Shown one piece after another: positions 7,845-16,260 of a DNA stretch of 64,000 nt; position 1 is the first letter of the stretch, and each line of letters begins with the position of its first letter. This stretch comes from Microbacterium sorbitolivorans (GTDB lineage Bacteria; Actinomycetota; Actinomycetes; Actinomycetales; Microbacteriaceae). The position numbers were made by a program, and so were the translations under genes. The notes beneath the pieces were generated by a model that worked only from the letters and a program-made list of their open reading frames with translations, was not told the DNA's origin and did not search any database. The stretch spans positions 1 to 64,000 of the forward strand of contig NZ_KZ848478.1 of NCBI RefSeq assembly GCF_003327285.1, in the 5' to 3' direction.

Positions 7845-8921
7845 CTACGCCCAGGGGGTTCCGGACCCCTTCATGCTCGTGTAGAACGGGCTCGACTCGT
7901 CGATCTCGCCCTTCGCGACCGGGCGTCGGTCGAACGCTGACGCGTAGATCGCGGCGATGAGCTCGAGGGTGTCGCGGGCGTCAGCCGACGTCACCGGCAG
8001 AGGGCGGTCGCCCGCCGACAGCGCCGCGTACGTCTGGGCGAACTGGGCCGCGTGACCGGATCCGTGCCCCGTCGCGCTCGAGTCCCAGTCGCCCTCGAGC
8101 GACTCGGGCGCCGTCGGTGCCGCGGTGAAGCGCCACGAGTCGTCGCCGTAGCCGTAGAGGTGCTCGAGCTCGACCGTCGCGTGCGTGTAGTCGAAGCGCA
8201 GGTAGCTCGTCTCGCGGGGCGAGAGCAGGCTGTTCACGATGCTCACGACGGCGCCAGACTCGAGGGTCACGAGCGCCGCCGAGAAGTCCTCCGTCTCGAC
8301 GGGGCGCGCCCTGCGGGCCGCGACGGCCGTGACCTCGCGCCAGGGGCCGACGATCGACAGCATCGTGTCGATCTGGTGGATTCCGTGGCCCATCGTCGGG
8401 CCGCCGCCCTCGCTGTCCCAGGTGCCGCGCCAGGGCGCGTCGAAGTACTCGTCCGGCCGATACCAGAGCGTGTTGCAGACGGCCGTCATCGTCTCGCCGA
8501 GGGATCCGTCGCGCGTGCGCTCGCGGAGCCAGTTGGCGCGACCGCCGAAGCGGTGCTGCGAGATCGTCGCAAACCAGCCGTCCGAGGCCTCCTCGGCGCG
8601 GCGGATCCGGTCGAGCTCGGCGAGCGAGAGCGCCGGCGGCTTCTCGCTCAGCACCGAGACGCCCGCCGCGAGGGCGGTCTCGCCCTGAGCGATGTGCAGC
8701 GACGGCGGCGAGCACAGGTGCACGATATCGATGCCGCCGGCCTCGAGCATCGCCTCGAGCGAAGCGTCGACGCGGCCGCCGTGGGCGTCCGCGAAGGCGC
8801 GGGCGCGATCGGCGTCGATGTCGGTCACGGCGACGATCTCGGCCTCGTCCATGCGGGCGAGGTTGTCGGCGTGCACCGCGGCGATGCCGCCGGTTCCGAC
8901 GATTCCGACGCGGGTGGTCAT
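7845..8921 (-). CDS. Gfo/Idh/MocA-family NAD(P)-dependent oxidoreductase
   Basis: A 358-residue enzyme. The N-terminal Rossmann fold begins VGIVGTGGIAAVHADNL and the family motif SEKPPALSLAELD with its catalytic-site Lys lies near residue 95. The C-terminal alpha/beta domain has GGPTMGHGIHQIDTML, with the His and Asp used for hydride transfer to sugar substrates. Family members oxidise or reduce sugars, inositols and derivatives; the substrate cannot be told. Its start at 8921 overlaps the stop of the DUF6807 gene by four bases, so the two are one operon and probably act on the same compound. LacI control is likely through the operator at 9808. Confidence 0.85.
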   Translation of the reverse strand: MTTRVGIVGTGGIAAVHADNLARMDEAEIVAVTDIDADRARAFADAHGGRVDASLEAMLEAGGIDIVHLCSPPSLHIAQGETALAAGVSVLSEKPPALSLAELDRIRRAEEASDGWFATISQHRFGGRANWLRERTRDGSLGETMTAVCNTLWYRPDEYFDAPWRGTWDSEGGGPTMGHGIHQIDTMLSIVGPWREVTAVAARRARPVETEDFSAALVTLESGAVVSIVNSLLSPRETSYLRFDYTHATVELEHLYGYGDDSWRFTAAPTAPESLEGDWDSSATGHGSGHAAQFAQTYAALSAGDRPLPVTSADARDTLELIAAIYASAFDRRPVAKGEIDESSPFYTSMKGSGTPWA

Positions 8922-9826
8922 CGCGCGTCTCCCTTCTCACGGGCCGAGCGCACGAGGGCCGCGGCACGATCCGCGTCGCTCGCGCCGTCGGCGATGATGA
9001 CGTCGTAGCGCAGCGTCAGCTCGGTGCCGGGCTCGAACGGCACCTCCTTGTCGAAGAACGGCGCGGGGCCGAGGCACGCGAAGATGCCCGCGCGGACGAA
9101 CCACTTCGGGGTGTCGTCGAGGTCGGCCATGATGACGGTCGAGGAAGCGTCCTCGCCGTCGTGCTTGCCGACGAAGCCCATCCAGGAGTGTCGGGTGCCG
9201 CGCAGATCCTCGGCGTCGCCCACGCCGTCGGCGGTGACGATCTCGCCGTCGCTGAACGAGCGCGGGCCGCGCCAGAACACGCCGCCGTAGCCGGCGTTCT
9301 CGCGGCCCTCGGTCGTCGGGGATCCCATCGCGATCGTCTCGCCCGAGACGTTCGTGAGCGTGGTCTCCCAGCGCAGGGCCCAGGCGTCGTCGTCGAGGAT
9401 CGTGGTCGTGAGGCGGCGCACCTCGGTGAAGACCACCGAGTTATCGCCCTCGGCACGCCACTCGAGCTCGTGCGCGAAGGATCCGGCCGGCGCCTCGAGG
9501 GGAGCGGCGTGGGCCTGCGTGCCGTTGTTCGGGAGCTGCTCGTACCAGCCCGCGCGGCGCGTGTACGTGGGGCCGCCCCAGAAGTTGTGCGGACCGGCGT
9601 TCGGCAGCGCGAGCGAGATGCCCTTGTGCCAGACGTGGTCGCGCGGGCGGAAGAGACTGACGAGGCGGCCAGCGCGCGTGTGGATCGGGTGGATGTAGGG
9701 TTTCGGCGACTCCATCTGGACCGTGTCCGGTCGGTAGACGTAGCGTGCGAGCTCTACATCGTCGGCGATGAGGCGGACGGCGGAATCGTCGTCTTCGACG
9801 ATAGTTTGCGAAAATGTTTCGATCAT
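8918..9826 (-). CDS. DUF6807 (PmoA-like) family protein
   Basis: A 302-residue protein with family signatures PYIHPIHTRAGRLVSLFRPR, DHVWHKGISLALPN and HNFWGGPTYTR, and later SWMGFVGKHDG. Such proteins are usually annotated as DUF6807 or, misleadingly, methane oxygenase PmoA. They are common in sugar-utilisation loci next to Gfo/Idh/MocA oxidoreductases, as here. The fold is probably a galactose-mutarotase-like beta sandwich; the activity is not established. ATG 9826 lies only ~11 bases after a -10 element, so the message is probably leaderless, which explains the lack of a ribosome site. Confidence 0.8.
   Translation of the reverse strand: MIETFSQTIVEDDDSAVRLIADDVELARYVYRPDTVQMESPKPYIHPIHTRAGRLVSLFRPRDHVWHKGISLALPNAGPHNFWGGPTYTRRAGWYEQLPNNGTQAHAAPLEAPAGSFAHELEWRAEGDNSVVFTEVRRLTTTILDDDAWALRWETTLTNVSGETIAMGSPTTEGRENAGYGGVFWRGPRSFSDGEIVTADGVGDAEDLRGTRHSWMGFVGKHDGEDASSTVIMADLDDTPKWFVRAGIFACLGPAPFFDKEVPFEPGTELTLRYDVIIADGASDADRAAALVRSAREKGDAR
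9808..9822. promoter_or_regulatory. Candidate LacI-family operator overlapping the DUF6807 start
   Basis: GCGAAAATGTTTCGA is a dyad of the form GCGAAAnnnnTTCGC with one mismatch. It lies at the predicted transcription start and first codons of the minus-strand DUF6807-Gfo operon and close to the divergent lacI-type gene. A near twin is at 12492-12506 in front of the ABC importer. Confidence 0.5.
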
Positions 9827-9836
9827 GGCAAGGTCG

Positions 9837-9866
9837 AGCCTAGAGGGCCACTCATCCGAGCGTCAA
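9837..9866 (-). promoter_or_regulatory. Promoter of the DUF6807-Gfo operon
   Basis: On the minus strand TTGACG (9866-9861) and TAGGCT (9842-9837) are separated by 18 bases. The start codon lies ~11 bases beyond the -10 box, implying a leaderless transcript, which is common in actinobacteria. Confidence 0.55.
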
Positions 9867-9911
9867 GGGGTGATGAGATGGTTCCCCGTACCTTTTGAAA
9901 GGTCCAAGCCC

Positions 9912-10922
9912 ATGGCAACTCCCAAACCGACCCTCGCGGATGTTGCGCGCGTCGCGGGCGTCTCCGTTCCGACCGTCTCGAAGGCTATCTCCGGCCGATC
10001 CGACGTGGCGCAGGCCACGCGCGAGCGCGTGCTGTCGGTCATGAACGATCTGGGCTACGCGGGCCGCGCGCATGCGGGTGTCGAGCGCGACGGCCTCATC
10101 GAGCTCGCGATCGGCGGCATCGGCAGCATGTGGGCGCTCGAGATCGTGCGCGGCGCGGAGGAAGCCGCATTCCGCACGGGCCGCTCGCTCGTCGTCGCCA
10201 ACACCCAGCACGAGACCTTCTCGGTCGAGCGCTGGATCGACTCGATCCTCGCCCGCAAGGTCTCCGGAGTCATCATCGCGGCGGCGCACGTCGACGGCGA
10301 TCTCTCGCGACTGCACAGCACGGGCGTGCCCGTCATTCACCTCGACGTCGGCCGCACCGAGAGCCGCGACGAGGCGCAGGTCGGCGCGACGAACTGGGCC
10401 GGCATGCGCGACGCCACGCGGCACATGATCGAGCTCGGCCACACCCGCATCGGCTTCGTCGGCGGCGAGAGCGACGTGCCGGTCGCGCAGGATCGCCTCG
10501 AGGGCTACACGGCGGCGTTGCGACAGGGCGGCCTCGCCGTCGACCCCGCCCTCATCATGCACGGCGACTTCCTCGTCGGTGGTGGCGAGCGAGGTGCCGA
10601 GGCCCTCATGAGCCTCGACGACCCGCCCACCGCGATCGTCGCGGCGAGCGACCTCACGGCGATGGGCGTCTACAACGTCGCGCACCAGCGCGGCCTGTCG
10701 ATCCCGGCTGACCTGTCGGTCTCCGGCTTCGACGACACCGTGCTGTGTGAGTACCTCTCGCCTCCGCTCACGACGGTGCGCCAGCCAATCTCGCAGATGG
10801 CGGATCAGGCGGTGCGGCTGCTCGACGACATGGCGCGCGCCGACGGCGGGCCGCAGCCGCGCATCGAGCTCTCGACGGTCCTCGTCGAGCGCGGAAGCAC
10901 GGCCGCGCCCGCTCAGCGGTAG
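9912..10922 (+). CDS. LacI-family transcriptional regulator
   Basis: A 336-residue regulator. The N-terminal helix-turn-helix is TLADVARVAGVSVPTVSKAI with the hinge after YAGRAH. The periplasmic-binding-like effector domain (about 65-330) contains RHMIELGHTRIGFVGG and AIVAASDLTAMGVYNVAHQR, followed by PADLSVSGFDDT. ATG 9912 is chosen because it starts MATPKPTLADVA, as in the family, with GAAAGG upstream. It sits between two blocks of sugar genes carrying matching dyads, so it probably represses both until a sugar from the same pathway binds. Confidence 0.9.
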   Translation: MATPKPTLADVARVAGVSVPTVSKAISGRSDVAQATRERVLSVMNDLGYAGRAHAGVERDGLIELAIGGIGSMWALEIVRGAEEAAFRTGRSLVVANTQHETFSVERWIDSILARKVSGVIIAAAHVDGDLSRLHSTGVPVIHLDVGRTESRDEAQVGATNWAGMRDATRHMIELGHTRIGFVGGESDVPVAQDRLEGYTAALRQGGLAVDPALIMHGDFLVGGGERGAEALMSLDDPPTAIVAASDLTAMGVYNVAHQRGLSIPADLSVSGFDDTVLCEYLSPPLTTVRQPISQMADQAVRLLDDMARADGGPQPRIELSTVLVERGSTAAPAQR

Positions 10923-10938
10923 GGCGCGGCCGCGCCGC

Positions 10939-12426
10939 TCAGCGGTAGCGGTACAGGGCGATCTTCTGCATCTGGAACTCGCCGGGGACGAGCCGCAGGT
11001 GGCGCCCCTGGTGGGTCTCGTCGCCGTTCAGGCGGCGGAGCGTCTGCCACTCGCCGTTCTCGTCAAACCCGCCCTCGTCGCCGCGCAGGATTCCGACGGC
11101 ATCCGCGCCCTGCGGATCCGGATCGAAGGTGATCGTCACGCCCGTGCCCGCGACGATGAACTCGTCGTCGCCGGTCTGGATCACGATGGCGCCCGCCGGC
11201 AGCAGGGCGGTGCTGGCCGAGCGGTCGTCGGCCTCGTTGATGACGCCGTCGGCGAGACCCGGCGACAGCAGGCGCTCGTAGGTGGCGTTCAGTGTGTAGC
11301 CGCCGAGCTGGATCCGGTGGGGCGGCCGGTGCGCGCCGTGCGGCGGGAGCAGCCCGCGCGAGCGGCCCGTGCCCGCGACCTCGGCGAGCAGAGGCTCGAG
11401 CTGACGCAGGATCTCGTAGCTGGCGGTGAGGCACTCGGCCGCCGGCGCGCCGATGTGGTCGATGCCGAAGGCCGCGAAGCCGAGCGCCGAGTGCTCGCCG
11501 AACGCGTAGAGCGCGTTGACCGATGCGTCGGTGCTACGTAGGGCCTCGGGGATGAAGAGCGGGTTCTCGGGCGTCGCATAGCGGCCGGCCCACTCGGCGA
11601 AGTTCGGGAAGTAGATGTCGGGCGCCAGGAAGTCGATGCTCGGGGCGTGCTCGCGCCAGACCTCGGCGAGGTGGGGGAGCGGGCCCGCGCCCGGGTACTG
11701 CCCCGGCTGCGCGCCCGGGCGGATGAGGGCGGCGTTAACGAACAGCGGCAGGGCGAGCTCGGCGCGTCCGGCGCTCGCCACCCCCTCCACGTAGCGGGCG
11801 AAGGCCCGCGCCATGAAGACCTCTTCGTTCTCGGATCTGTCGTAGGCCGCCTCGGCGAGCGCGCTGTGGTCGCGCGCGTCCGGCATGATGCCGATCTCGT
11901 TCTCGACCTGCACCATGATCACAGTGCGGGCCTCGTCGACCTCGCGCAGGTGCGCCATGAGGGCGGCGAAGGCGCGGGCGTCGGCGTCGCGGTTGTTATC
12001 GCTGAACGGGGTGAGGATCTCGAGGGGGCGGCCGTGCGCGTCGCGGCAGCGGGGGAAGCGCTCGGTGTCGGTCTTCACCCACTCGGGCACGTACGACGAC
12101 ATGCTGTTCTTCCAGCTGCCGAACCACAGCAGCACGATGCGCATGCCGTGTGCGGCGGCATCTTCGATGAGCTCGTCGACGCTCGTCCAGTCGAAGGCGC
12201 CCTCGACGGGCTCGATGAGCTCCCACGTCGCGGGCGCGACGATCGCGTTGAGGCCGAGCGAGACGAGCCCGTCCCACTTGTCGGCGAGGTAGCGCCGGTG
12301 CGCGGCGGAGTTGCCGAGCTCGCCGCCGCGGACGAAGAACGGTTCGTCGTCGACCATGAGCCGGAACGCGGATCCGGCGCGCTCGATTCGGGGGAGCCTC
12401 TCGACGGCGCTGGCGGAGACGGGCAT
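10939..12426 (-). CDS. GH35-like beta-galactosidase family protein (DUF5597 type)
   Basis: A 495-residue glycoside hydrolase without a signal peptide, so probably cytosolic. The TIM barrel (about 10-350) contains FFVRGGELGNS, then PATWELIEPVEGAFDW, the acid/base region MVQVENEIG and the probable nucleophile in NPLFIPEA. The C-terminal beta domain resembles DUF5597. Such enzymes remove terminal galactose or related sugars from oligosaccharides. It is transcribed towards the lacI-type gene and is divergent from the Lpl importer, with one operator between them. Its linkage to the importer suggests cleavage of imported oligosaccharides, but the exact substrate is unknown. Confidence 0.8.
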   Translation of the reverse strand: MPVSASAVERLPRIERAGSAFRLMVDDEPFFVRGGELGNSAAHRRYLADKWDGLVSLGLNAIVAPATWELIEPVEGAFDWTSVDELIEDAAAHGMRIVLLWFGSWKNSMSSYVPEWVKTDTERFPRCRDAHGRPLEILTPFSDNNRDADARAFAALMAHLREVDEARTVIMVQVENEIGIMPDARDHSALAEAAYDRSENEEVFMARAFARYVEGVASAGRAELALPLFVNAALIRPGAQPGQYPGAGPLPHLAEVWREHAPSIDFLAPDIYFPNFAEWAGRYATPENPLFIPEALRSTDASVNALYAFGEHSALGFAAFGIDHIGAPAAECLTASYEILRQLEPLLAEVAGTGRSRGLLPPHGAHRPPHRIQLGGYTLNATYERLLSPGLADGVINEADDRSASTALLPAGAIVIQTGDDEFIVAGTGVTITFDPDPQGADAVGILRGDEGGFDENGEWQTLRRLNGDETHQGRHLRLVPGEFQMQKIALYRYR

Positions 12427-12491
12427 GCGGGGTCCTTTCGTTGCGGGAACCCCGCCAGCTTCCCATAGTGTGCGGCCTTTTCGGAAGAGTT

Positions 12492-12506
12492 GCGAAATTA
12501 CTTCGC
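12492..12506. promoter_or_regulatory. Candidate LacI-family operator between glycosidase and importer
   Basis: GCGAAATTACTTCGC is a near-perfect dyad (GCGAA...TTCGC, then GAAAA) just upstream of the importer promoter and within the divergent region of the glycosidase gene. It matches the dyad at 9808-9822, which supports one regulon. Confidence 0.6.
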
Positions 12507-12514
12507 GAAAATGG

Positions 12515-12544
12515 TTGACGCTGTTGCGCGTTTCGGCCTAGGGT
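12515..12544 (+). promoter_or_regulatory. Promoter of the Lpl-type importer operon
   Basis: TTGACG (12515-12520) is followed after 18 bases by TAGGGT (12539-12544), with the dyad at 12492-12506 immediately upstream. The transcript would have a leader of about 80 bases ending in AGGAGG before the first permease gene. Confidence 0.5.
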
Positions 12545-12632
12545 CAGGGGCGAAGACAGCTACACGCGAGCCGAAAACTTTCGCTCGCGAATACCCGCCT
12601 CGGACACAGTGGTGCGAGGCGCAGGAGGATGA

Positions 12633-13607
12633 ATGTCACTGAGGACAGTCACGAAGACGGAGACGGTCACGACCGTCGATCGTCGACGACGCCCCGCGCC
12701 CCGGGCGCGCGGATGGCGGCGAGCGCTGAAACGCGATTGGCGCCTGTACTCGCTCGCGGTGCTCCCGGTGGCGTTCCTGCTGCTGTTCAAGTACGTGCCG
12801 ATGCTCGGCAACGTCATCGCGTTCCGCCGCTACGTGCCGGGCGGCTCGATCTTCGGCGAGCAGTGGGTGGGATTTGCCTACTTCGAGCGCTTCCTCGGAG
12901 ACGCGAAGTTCTGGGAGGTGTTCAGCAACACCCTCATCATCGGTGCGCTAGCCCTGGTCATCGTCTTCCCGCTGCCGATCATCCTCGCGCTCCTCCTCAA
13001 CGAGGTGCGGGTGCGGTGGTTCAAGAAGCTCGTCCAGACGGTGAGCTACCTGCCGCACTTCATGTCGATCGTCATCGTCGCGAGCTTCGTGTTCGAGCTG
13101 ACCTCGCTCGACGGCAGCATCAACGCCATCATCAAGGCGATGGGTGGCGACCCGATCTCGTTCATGCAGGAGGCCTCCTGGTTCCGCACGATCTACGTCG
13201 TGTCCGAGGCCTGGCAGACGGTCGGCTGGGGCACGATCCTATATCTCGCGGCCCTCACGACCGTCGACGACCAGTTGTACGAGGCGGCGCGCATCGACGG
13301 CGCGAACCGCTGGAAGCAGACGTGGCACGTCACGCTCCCCGGCATCCGCCCCACCATGATGGTGCTGCTCATCCTCAACGTCGGCCAGTTCATGGCGGTG
13401 GGCTTCGAGAAGATCTTCCTGCTCTATAACTCGCTCACGTATCCGACGGCCGACGTCATCTCGACGTACGTCTATCGCATCGGCCTGACGGCAGGCCAGC
13501 CCAGCTACGCGACGGCCATCGGCCTGTTCGAGGCCCTCATCGGGCTCGTGCTCGTGCTGGGAGCCAACTTCTTCTCGCGCCGAGTGACCGGGAGCTCCCT
13601 GTGGTAA
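12633..13607 (+). CDS. ABC sugar transporter permease, LplB type
   Basis: A 324-residue inner-membrane permease with about six transmembrane segments. It starts with a basic cytosolic stretch (RRRRPAPRARGWRR), then LAVLPVAFLLLFKYVPM as first membrane helix. The EAA loop that contacts the ATPase is EAARIDGANRWKQTWHVTLP. It resembles LplB/YteP permeases of complex-carbohydrate importers. ATG 12633 is preceded by GGAGG. It overlaps the next permease by seven bases. No ATPase is encoded nearby, so a shared MsmX-like ATPase elsewhere is expected. Confidence 0.9.
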   Translation: MSLRTVTKTETVTTVDRRRRPAPRARGWRRALKRDWRLYSLAVLPVAFLLLFKYVPMLGNVIAFRRYVPGGSIFGEQWVGFAYFERFLGDAKFWEVFSNTLIIGALALVIVFPLPIILALLLNEVRVRWFKKLVQTVSYLPHFMSIVIVASFVFELTSLDGSINAIIKAMGGDPISFMQEASWFRTIYVVSEAWQTVGWGTILYLAALTTVDDQLYEAARIDGANRWKQTWHVTLPGIRPTMMVLLILNVGQFMAVGFEKIFLLYNSLTYPTADVISTYVYRIGLTAGQPSYATAIGLFEALIGLVLVLGANFFSRRVTGSSLW

Positions 13608-14533
13608 CCACGACCGAATCGCTGACCGCCGGCCCCGACCTCTCGGGCATCCGCGCCTCGACCCGCGGGATCAAGCCGACCCCGTCGTACCGCGTCTTCA
13701 CCGTGATCAACATCGTGGTGCTGTGCCTCGTGGGCGCGATCACGCTCTACCCCTTCCTCAACCTGCTCGCGCGGTCGTTCAGCTCGGAGAGCGCGATCCG
13801 CGGCGGTGAGGTCTTCGTCTGGCCCGTCGGCTTCAACATGACGACGCTCTTCAGCGTGATCGACCAGAAGCTGTTCTGGATCAACTACGGCAACACCGTC
13901 GTCTATACCGTCGTCGCGACCGTCATTGCGATGGTGCTCACGACGACGTTCGCGTACGTGCTCTCGAAGACGCACCTGAAGGGCCGCGGCCTGCTCGTCG
14001 GCCTCGCGCTCTTCACGATGTTCTTCTCGGGCGGCCTGATTCCGAACTACATGCTGATCGTCGAGCTGGGCTTCAAGAACACCATCTGGGCGATCGTGCT
14101 GCCGCAGGCGATCAACGTGTTCAACCTGCTGATCATGAAGTCGTTCTTCGAGAACTTCCCCACCGAGCTCGAGGAGGCCGCAGCGATCGACGGCCTGAAC
14201 ACCTACGGCATCTTCCTGCGGGTCGTCCTGCCGCTCAGCCGCGCCGTGCTCGCGACGATGGTGCTCTTCTACGCCGTCGCGTTCTGGAACTCGTGGTTCC
14301 CCGCGTTCCTCTATATGGACAAGCCCGAGCTGTACCCCGTCACGGTATTCCTGCGCAACATCATCGCGGGCGCCACAGGAACGGGAGAGGGCCTCTCCGA
14401 CGCCGCCGTGCAGATCGGCGCGAACGTAAAGGCCGTCACCACAGTCCTCACGGTCTTGCCGATCGTGTGCCTCTATCCCTTCATCCAGAAGTACTTCGTC
14501 TCGGGCGTCATGCTCGGATCCGTCAAGGGCTAA
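13601..14533 (+). CDS. ABC sugar transporter permease, LplC/YtcP type
   Basis: A 310-residue second permease subunit with six predicted membrane helices and the EAA loop ELEEAAAIDGLNTYGIFLRV. It begins at GTG 13601 inside the end of the preceding gene, indicating coupling. Motifs such as LYPFLNLLARSFSSESAI near the N-terminus and the C-terminal KYFVSGVMLGSVKG are typical of YtcP/LplC proteins. It pairs with the LplB-type subunit to move a di- or oligosaccharide delivered by the lipoprotein encoded next. Confidence 0.9.
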   Translation: MVTTTESLTAGPDLSGIRASTRGIKPTPSYRVFTVINIVVLCLVGAITLYPFLNLLARSFSSESAIRGGEVFVWPVGFNMTTLFSVIDQKLFWINYGNTVVYTVVATVIAMVLTTTFAYVLSKTHLKGRGLLVGLALFTMFFSGGLIPNYMLIVELGFKNTIWAIVLPQAINVFNLLIMKSFFENFPTELEEAAAIDGLNTYGIFLRVVLPLSRAVLATMVLFYAVAFWNSWFPAFLYMDKPELYPVTVFLRNIIAGATGTGEGLSDAAVQIGANVKAVTTVLTVLPIVCLYPFIQKYFVSGVMLGSVKG

Positions 14534-14587
14534 TGCCCGTTCCCCATCACATCTCTTGAACATCGACGTTCTCACAGCGGAGGAATC

Positions 14588-16258
14588 ATGAAGTTCCCAA
14601 CCAAACCCTTTGCCATCGGCGCCACCGCCGTTCTCGCGCTCGGCCTCGCGTCGTGCTCGGGCGACGGCGGCGACGGCGGATCCGACGCCGCGTCCGGCGA
14701 GATCGACGAGGCCCACTCGGTCGGCGCGATGGCCGATTTCGGCGTCGACACCACGTTCGTCGCGACGGAGCCGGTCGAGTTCGGCCTGATGTACCGCGAT
14801 CACCCGAACTACCCGTTGAAGAAGGACTGGTCGATCCTGCAGCACTTGGCAGACGACCACAACGTCACCTTCGACATCCAGTCGGTGCCGCTCGCCGACT
14901 TCGGCCAGAAGCGCTCGCTGCTCATCAGCTCCGGCGAGGCCGCCGACATGATCCCGTCGACCTACACGGCCGACGTGGCGAACCTCACCTCCGGCGGCGC
15001 CCTGCTCAAGGTGTCCGACTACCTCGACTACCTGCCCAACTTCCAGGACAAGATCGAGAAGTGGGGCCTGGAGGCAGACCTCGACCGCACGCGCGACGCC
15101 GACGGCGACTTCTACGTGCTGCCGGGCCTGCTCGAGATCGCGAAGCCCGACTACACGATCGCGATCCGCGCCGACCTCTGGGAGGAGGCGGGCCTCGAGG
15201 ATCCGACGACCTGGGACGAGTTCACCGAGCAGCTGAAGGTGATCCAGGACACGTTCCCCGATCTCAGCTACCCCTACACCGAGCGCACGTGGAGCGCCGC
15301 GGGCGTCGCGCTTCCCGCGACCCTGCAGGCCGCGTCGGGCGGCTTCGGCACCGAGGCCGGCTGGGGCTACGGCGACGGCGTGACGTGGAACGGATCCGAG
15401 TTCGAGTTCAGCGGTGCGCAGGACGGCTACCGCGACATGATCACCTACTTCCACGGCCTGATCGAAGACGGGCTGCTCGACCCCGAGGGCCTGACGCAGG
15501 ACGAGGACACCGCGAAGGCGAAGTTCACGACCGGCAAGGTCGCGGCGATCTCGACCAACTCGCAGGAGACCACGGGCTACCGCCAGGGCCTCGCCGAGTC
15601 GGGCCTCGACGACGCCGTCGTGCGCAACATCGTCGTGCCCGCGGGCCCCGCGGGCAACATCATGGACGCCACGACCGGTGGCCGCTTCGAGTCGGGCATC
15701 GCGATCTCGGCGAAGGCCGCCGACAAGCCCTACTTCAAGGCGATGCTGCAGTACATCGACTGGCTCTACTTCAGTGACGAGGGCCTCGAGTTCGCCCGCT
15801 GGGGCGTCGAGGGCGAGACGTTCGAGGGCCAGGGCGCCGACCGCAAGCTGCTGCCCGGCATCGACTGGAACGGCGTCAACCCCGACGCCGGCGACAACCC
15901 CAAGCTCCTCAACACCGACTTCGGTTACTACAACGGCGTCTGGAGCCTCGCGCACGGCTCGACCGCCGAGGAGCTCGGCATGATGGTCAGCGAGGAGACG
16001 GCGAACTTCCGCACCCAGATGAACGAGGAGAAGGAGATCGCCGACGGCGGCCCCGCCGTTCCGCTCGACGCCATGCAGCGCGAGGAGGTCGCGATCACGC
16101 AGACCAACCTCGAAGACCTCGTCATGACCGCCACCTCGCAGTTCCTGCGCGGCGACCGCCCGCTGAGCGATTGGGACGCGTACGTCGAGGAGCTCCGCGC
16201 CGCGGGCATGGACGAGTACGTCGCCACCATCAACGAGGCCGCGGGAACGGCGTCCTAA
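14588..16258 (+). CDS. Extracellular solute-binding lipoprotein, LplA type
   Basis: A 556-residue substrate-binding lipoprotein with a signal peptide ending in the lipobox LGLASC (Cys ~22) and a Gly/Asp/Ser linker. At ~550 residues it is in the large LplA size class typical of importers for oligosaccharides from plant polymers, not the ~420-residue MalE class. The segments DMIPSTYTADVANLTSGGAL and YWLY-like IDWLYFSDEGLEFARWG fit the family. AGCGGAGGAATCATG gives a strong ribosome site. It is third in the importer operon, directly upstream of a DUF624 gene. Confidence 0.9.
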   Translation: MKFPTKPFAIGATAVLALGLASCSGDGGDGGSDAASGEIDEAHSVGAMADFGVDTTFVATEPVEFGLMYRDHPNYPLKKDWSILQHLADDHNVTFDIQSVPLADFGQKRSLLISSGEAADMIPSTYTADVANLTSGGALLKVSDYLDYLPNFQDKIEKWGLEADLDRTRDADGDFYVLPGLLEIAKPDYTIAIRADLWEEAGLEDPTTWDEFTEQLKVIQDTFPDLSYPYTERTWSAAGVALPATLQAASGGFGTEAGWGYGDGVTWNGSEFEFSGAQDGYRDMITYFHGLIEDGLLDPEGLTQDEDTAKAKFTTGKVAAISTNSQETTGYRQGLAESGLDDAVVRNIVVPAGPAGNIMDATTGGRFESGIAISAKAADKPYFKAMLQYIDWLYFSDEGLEFARWGVEGETFEGQGADRKLLPGIDWNGVNPDAGDNPKLLNTDFGYYNGVWSLAHGSTAEELGMMVSEETANFRTQMNEEKEIADGGPAVPLDAMQREEVAITQTNLEDLVMTATSQFLRGDRPLSDWDAYVEELRAAGMDEYVATINEAAGTAS

Positions 16259-16260
16259 CG

